NCBI RefSeq assembly: GCF_000720765.1
Contig: NZ_JODC01000011.1
Coordinates: 444,938 to 508,937, forward strand
DNA from: Streptomyces sp. NRRL S-646
GTDB taxonomy: Bacteria; Actinomycetota; Actinomycetes; Streptomycetales; Streptomycetaceae
Length of the DNA: 64,000 nucleotides
Direction: 5' to 3'
Shown: positions 61,785 to 64,000 of the stretch, piece after piece
Layout of the letters: every line of letters begins with the position of its first letter
How positions within the stretch are numbered: the first letter of the stretch is position 1
The notes under the pieces: model-generated
What the model saw: the letters and a program-made list of their open reading frames with translations, nothing else
What the model was told of the DNA's origin: nothing
Databases searched by the model: none
Translations under genes and position numbers: made by a program

Positions 61785-63281
61785 GTGGTGAGACCGGACG
61801 ACCGGCGAAGAGAAGCCCGGGACGGGCAGGGCGGCATCCCGGACGGGCTCCTGCTCGGCATACTCGCCTTCCTCCTCGGCATGACCCTGCTGGTGTGGAC
61901 GGCCACGGGCCTCGCCGGCCTGTTCGCCAAGGGCAGCTGGCCAAATGGCGTCACCTTCACCCGCACCCCCCTCGCCATGCGCCACCTCATCGGCCAACCG
62001 CACGACATCCCGGGCGCCTGGCCCGAGACCCCGAGCACGCAGCTTTCCGGCTACGGCCTGTTCTGGGGCCTGTTCATCGGCCAGCTGATGGTGCTGTTCG
62101 TACTGACGGTGTTCGCGATGGGCACGTTCGCACGCTGGCGCGCAGGCCGCCTGAAGCGACGCACAGAACATCCGACGCCACTCGAACGCCCCACACCCGA
62201 GCCGCCGCACCACGAGGTCCCGACACCGAGGACGGTACCGCCCGAACCGCAGCCGACGGAACTCCTCCAGGAACCGGCACCCATGCCCGAACCCTCACCC
62301 TCCCTGTTCGCCGACGACCGGACGACGGTGGCCGGGGTGGGCGGAATGAGCGGCGCTCGGGAAACACTCGTCGTAGCCCCGAGAGAAACCCGCCAGGCGA
62401 CCGCCACCCAGGCCGTACGCGACGCGGAAGGCCCGGCCCTCGTCATCACCTCGAACCCGGCGGTCTGGTCGGACACCAAGGACGCCCGGGCAAAACTGGG
62501 CCCCGTCCTCCTCTACGACCCCGCCCACCTCTGCGACACCCCGGCCCGGCTGCACTGGTCCCCCACCACGGGCTGCGAGGACAAACAGACGGCCACGGCC
62601 AGAGCGGACGCCCTCCTCGCCCCGATCCGCCCCACGGCGAAACTCGACCAGGCCCTGGCAGCAACAGCCGAAACGCTCCTGCGCAGCTATGTGCACGCGG
62701 CCGCCGTCGACGGCCGCACCATCCGCCACGTCCACCGCTGGTCCCAGGGCGCCCAGGTCCAGGACGCGGTCCGCATCCTCCGTACGAATCCCAAGGCGGC
62801 CCCCGGCTCCGCCGGCGAACTCGAGGCCGCGCTCACCGCACACCCCGAACGCCGCGACATGGCCCAGGAGTTGACCAGCCGAGCTCTCTCCGCCCTCTTC
62901 ACGGTCAACATCCGCGAGGCATGCACTCCAAACCGAACAGATGCCCTCACCTTGGATTCCTTCGTCCATGAAGGGGGCACGCTTTATGTGGTGGGGGAAT
63001 CCATCGAGGACCCCAGAACCAACCCGGGCGCGATGCCCCTTCTGACGGCCCTCGTCTCAAGCGTGGTCGAGCGCGGCCGGCGCATGGCCGAACGGTCATC
63101 CTCCGGTCGCCTCGACCCACCACTCACGCTCGTCCTCGACGACGTCGCAGCCGTGGCTCCGCTTCCCCAGCTCCCGGAGCTACTGGCCACCGGAGCGGAC
63201 CGGGGCCTGCCGACCCTGGCCCTGCTCCGCTCCCGCGAACAGGGCCGCGCCCGCTGGCCACACGACGAACTGCCGGTATAG
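61785..63281 (+). CDS. TraG/VirD4-like protein with degenerate ATPase site
   Basis: The 498-residue protein has two N-terminal membrane helices (about 20-45 and 84-106), a Pro-rich linker and a domain collinear with TraG/VirD4 coupling proteins (PALVITSNPAVWSDT, GPVLLYDPAHL, LTLVLDDVAAVAPLPQLPEL). The P-loop is missing: no G-x4-GK[ST] is present where the family has it (near GGMSGARETLVV). Walker B ends DD rather than DE, and the chain stops right after LLRSREQGRARW, before the usual C-terminal part. It may have a structural role only. Confidence 0.8.
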   Translation: MVRPDDRRREARDGQGGIPDGLLLGILAFLLGMTLLVWTATGLAGLFAKGSWPNGVTFTRTPLAMRHLIGQPHDIPGAWPETPSTQLSGYGLFWGLFIGQLMVLFVLTVFAMGTFARWRAGRLKRRTEHPTPLERPTPEPPHHEVPTPRTVPPEPQPTELLQEPAPMPEPSPSLFADDRTTVAGVGGMSGARETLVVAPRETRQATATQAVRDAEGPALVITSNPAVWSDTKDARAKLGPVLLYDPAHLCDTPARLHWSPTTGCEDKQTATARADALLAPIRPTAKLDQALAATAETLLRSYVHAAAVDGRTIRHVHRWSQGAQVQDAVRILRTNPKAAPGSAGELEAALTAHPERRDMAQELTSRALSALFTVNIREACTPNRTDALTLDSFVHEGGTLYVVGESIEDPRTNPGAMPLLTALVSSVVERGRRMAERSSSGRLDPPLTLVLDDVAAVAPLPQLPELLATGADRGLPTLALLRSREQGRARWPHDELPV

Positions 63282-63297
63282 CCCTCCGGACAAGCCT

Positions 63298-63849
63298 CTA
63301 GAGCTGCTCGCGCTCGACAGCCATCTCCAGCTCGCGCTCCTCGGTGTCCTCACCGAGCGGCACGACTAGCCCGGTGAGGACGAAGCCGGCCTTGCCGTAG
63401 AAACGCCGGGCCCGGTCGTTGTCCTCGTGGACGATGAGCCGCACCCGCTCCACGTCACGCCCCCAGGCCCACTCCAGGCCGGCGTCGAAGAGCACTTCGG
63501 TCAGTCCGATCCCGCGGTATTCGGGCTGCACGAACACACCGACGATGTGCCCCTGCCTCCGCTCGACCGTGAGCCCGGTCCAGTCCTGAGTGCCGGCCTC
63601 CTCGATCAGCACGGTCAGAGTTCCGACCCATTCCCCGTCCGGACCCTCCGCGATGATCTGCTGTGCCCCGGTCGCACCTTCAGCACCGCCGATGGCCCGC
63701 TCCTGCCAGAAGGAGTCCGGCTGGGCAGTGGCCTGGTCGTAGGTCTCGAGGAACGCCAGATGCGCAACGGGATCCCGCAACGCCTCGAGCCTCAGCTCCT
63801 TGACCGCGGCCCACTCGTCGGCACGTATGGAACGGATCTTGTACGTCAT
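63298..63849 (-). CDS. GNAT-family N-acetyltransferase
   Basis: The 183-residue protein has a single GNAT domain with the acetyl-CoA loop QPEYRGIGLTEVL and the late motif DNDRARRFYGKAGF. The substrate is unknown; small molecules or protein N-termini are typical. The ATG at 63849 gives MTYKIRSI; an upstream extension reads through the rRNA terminator and is rejected. It is convergent with the type IV-like operon. Confidence 0.87.
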   Translation of the reverse strand: MTYKIRSIRADEWAAVKELRLEALRDPVAHLAFLETYDQATAQPDSFWQERAIGGAEGATGAQQIIAEGPDGEWVGTLTVLIEEAGTQDWTGLTVERRQGHIVGVFVQPEYRGIGLTEVLFDAGLEWAWGRDVERVRLIVHEDNDRARRFYGKAGFVLTGLVVPLGEDTEERELEMAVEREQL

Positions 63850-63873
63850 GTCGGCCACCGTACCGGAAATGCA

Positions 63874-63910
63874 GAAAACCCCCGTACCGGTTATCGGTAC
63901 GGGGGTTTTC
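63874..63910. terminator. rRNA operon terminator
   Basis: Perfect 16-bp arms (core AACCCCCGTACCG and complement) with a 5-base loop, ending in TTTT on either strand. It lies directly after the 5S gene and ends the rRNA operon on the minus strand. Confidence 0.93.
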
Positions 63911-63918
63911 TCAAATTT

Positions 63919-64000
63919 TGTTCGGCGGCGTCCTACTCTCCCACAGGGTCCCCCCTGCAGTACCATCGGCGCTGTAAGGCTTAGCTTCCGGGTTCGGAAT
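63919..64000 (-). rRNA. rrf: 5S ribosomal RNA, 3' part
   Basis: Read on the minus strand, the end of the window is the 3' two-thirds of a 5S rRNA, with the conserved stretches ATTCCGAACCCGGAAGCTAA and GAGAGTAGGACGCCGCCGAA. The 5' end lies beyond the window edge. The 3' boundary is set by similarity to Streptomyces 5S genes and may be off by a few bases. Confidence 0.95.

Noticed and set aside
56108..63281. Integrated conjugative element
   Set aside because: No integrase, excisionase, relaxase, replication gene or att-type direct repeat was found around the type IV-like operon, and codon use matches the core.
1..64000. CRISPR arrays, tRNA genes and insertion sequences
   Set aside because: The only short regular repeats are at 91-169 and do not have the spacer pattern of CRISPR. 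No tRNA-like cloverleaf or transposase was recognised by eye.

Overview
The window is a piece of a Streptomyces chromosome. Nearly every reading frame has G or C at third codon positions, GTG and occasional TTG starts are common, and many Streptomyces or actinobacterial marker genes are present: rsiG, nur, mshD, glnR, an mprAB-like two-component pair and an sseC/sulfurtransferase pair. The gene order agrees with what I remember of the S. coelicolor core region around glnR, ppk and pstSCAB, read in reverse. The right end runs into the 3' part of a 5S rRNA on the minus strand, so an rRNA operon lies just outside.

Layout. 1-9 kb is mostly minus-strand core metabolism and regulation: an Eis-like acetyltransferase, the c-di-GMP-dependent anti-sigma factor RsiG, Dtd, a YgfZ-like folate protein, the nickel regulator Nur, a nitrobindin-like protein, a DsrE-like protein, and a sulfurtransferase/SseC operon preceded by a 26-residue Cys-containing leader peptide. 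9-17 kb holds a MoaD-like protein, a hydrolase, glnR, a LacI regulator, a membrane-anchored trypsin-like protease and an OmpR/histidine-kinase pair. 17-25 kb holds a PIN toxin-antitoxin pair, an ABC exporter preceded by two tiny paralogous Lys/Pro-rich peptide genes that look undescribed, an LmeA-like protein, a secreted 5'-nucleotidase and mshD. 25-34 kb contains two ABC modules. One is tied to an ECF sigma/zinc-finger anti-sigma pair with a 44-codon ORF between them joined by ATGA overlaps at both ends. The other is a GntR (YtrA-type) operon under a 17-bp-arm palindrome.

34-46 kb is a phosphate region: ppk, a CHAD protein, a Nudix hydrolase, a DUF47/Pit low-affinity transporter and pstSCAB with four 11-nt PHO-box units upstream of pstS. 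A CsoR-type repressor with its palindrome sits in the middle. 46-56 kb is rich in exported proteins: a Tat flavoprotein, a PAP2 phosphatase, a transglycosylase/NlpC hydrolase, a secreted trypsin, a secreted-repeat lipoprotein, and two short-form S53 peptidases that share a conserved upstream element. A frameshifted HATPase_c_2 gene is decaying among them.

56-63 kb is a six-gene plus-strand operon resembling the membrane and ATPase part of a type IV secretion system: a TrbC/VirB2-size protein, a VirB8-size protein, a VirB6/TrbL-like protein, a VirB3/VirB4 N-domain protein, a separate VirB4-like ATPase, and a TraG/VirD4-like protein without a recognisable P-loop. No relaxase, integrase or replication gene accompanies it, so it looks like a fixed chromosomal apparatus rather than an integrated element.

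Several intergenic spaces carry copies of GC-rich interspersed repeats. In one case the repeat supplies the C-terminus of a membrane protein. I found no tRNA, CRISPR array or insertion sequence.
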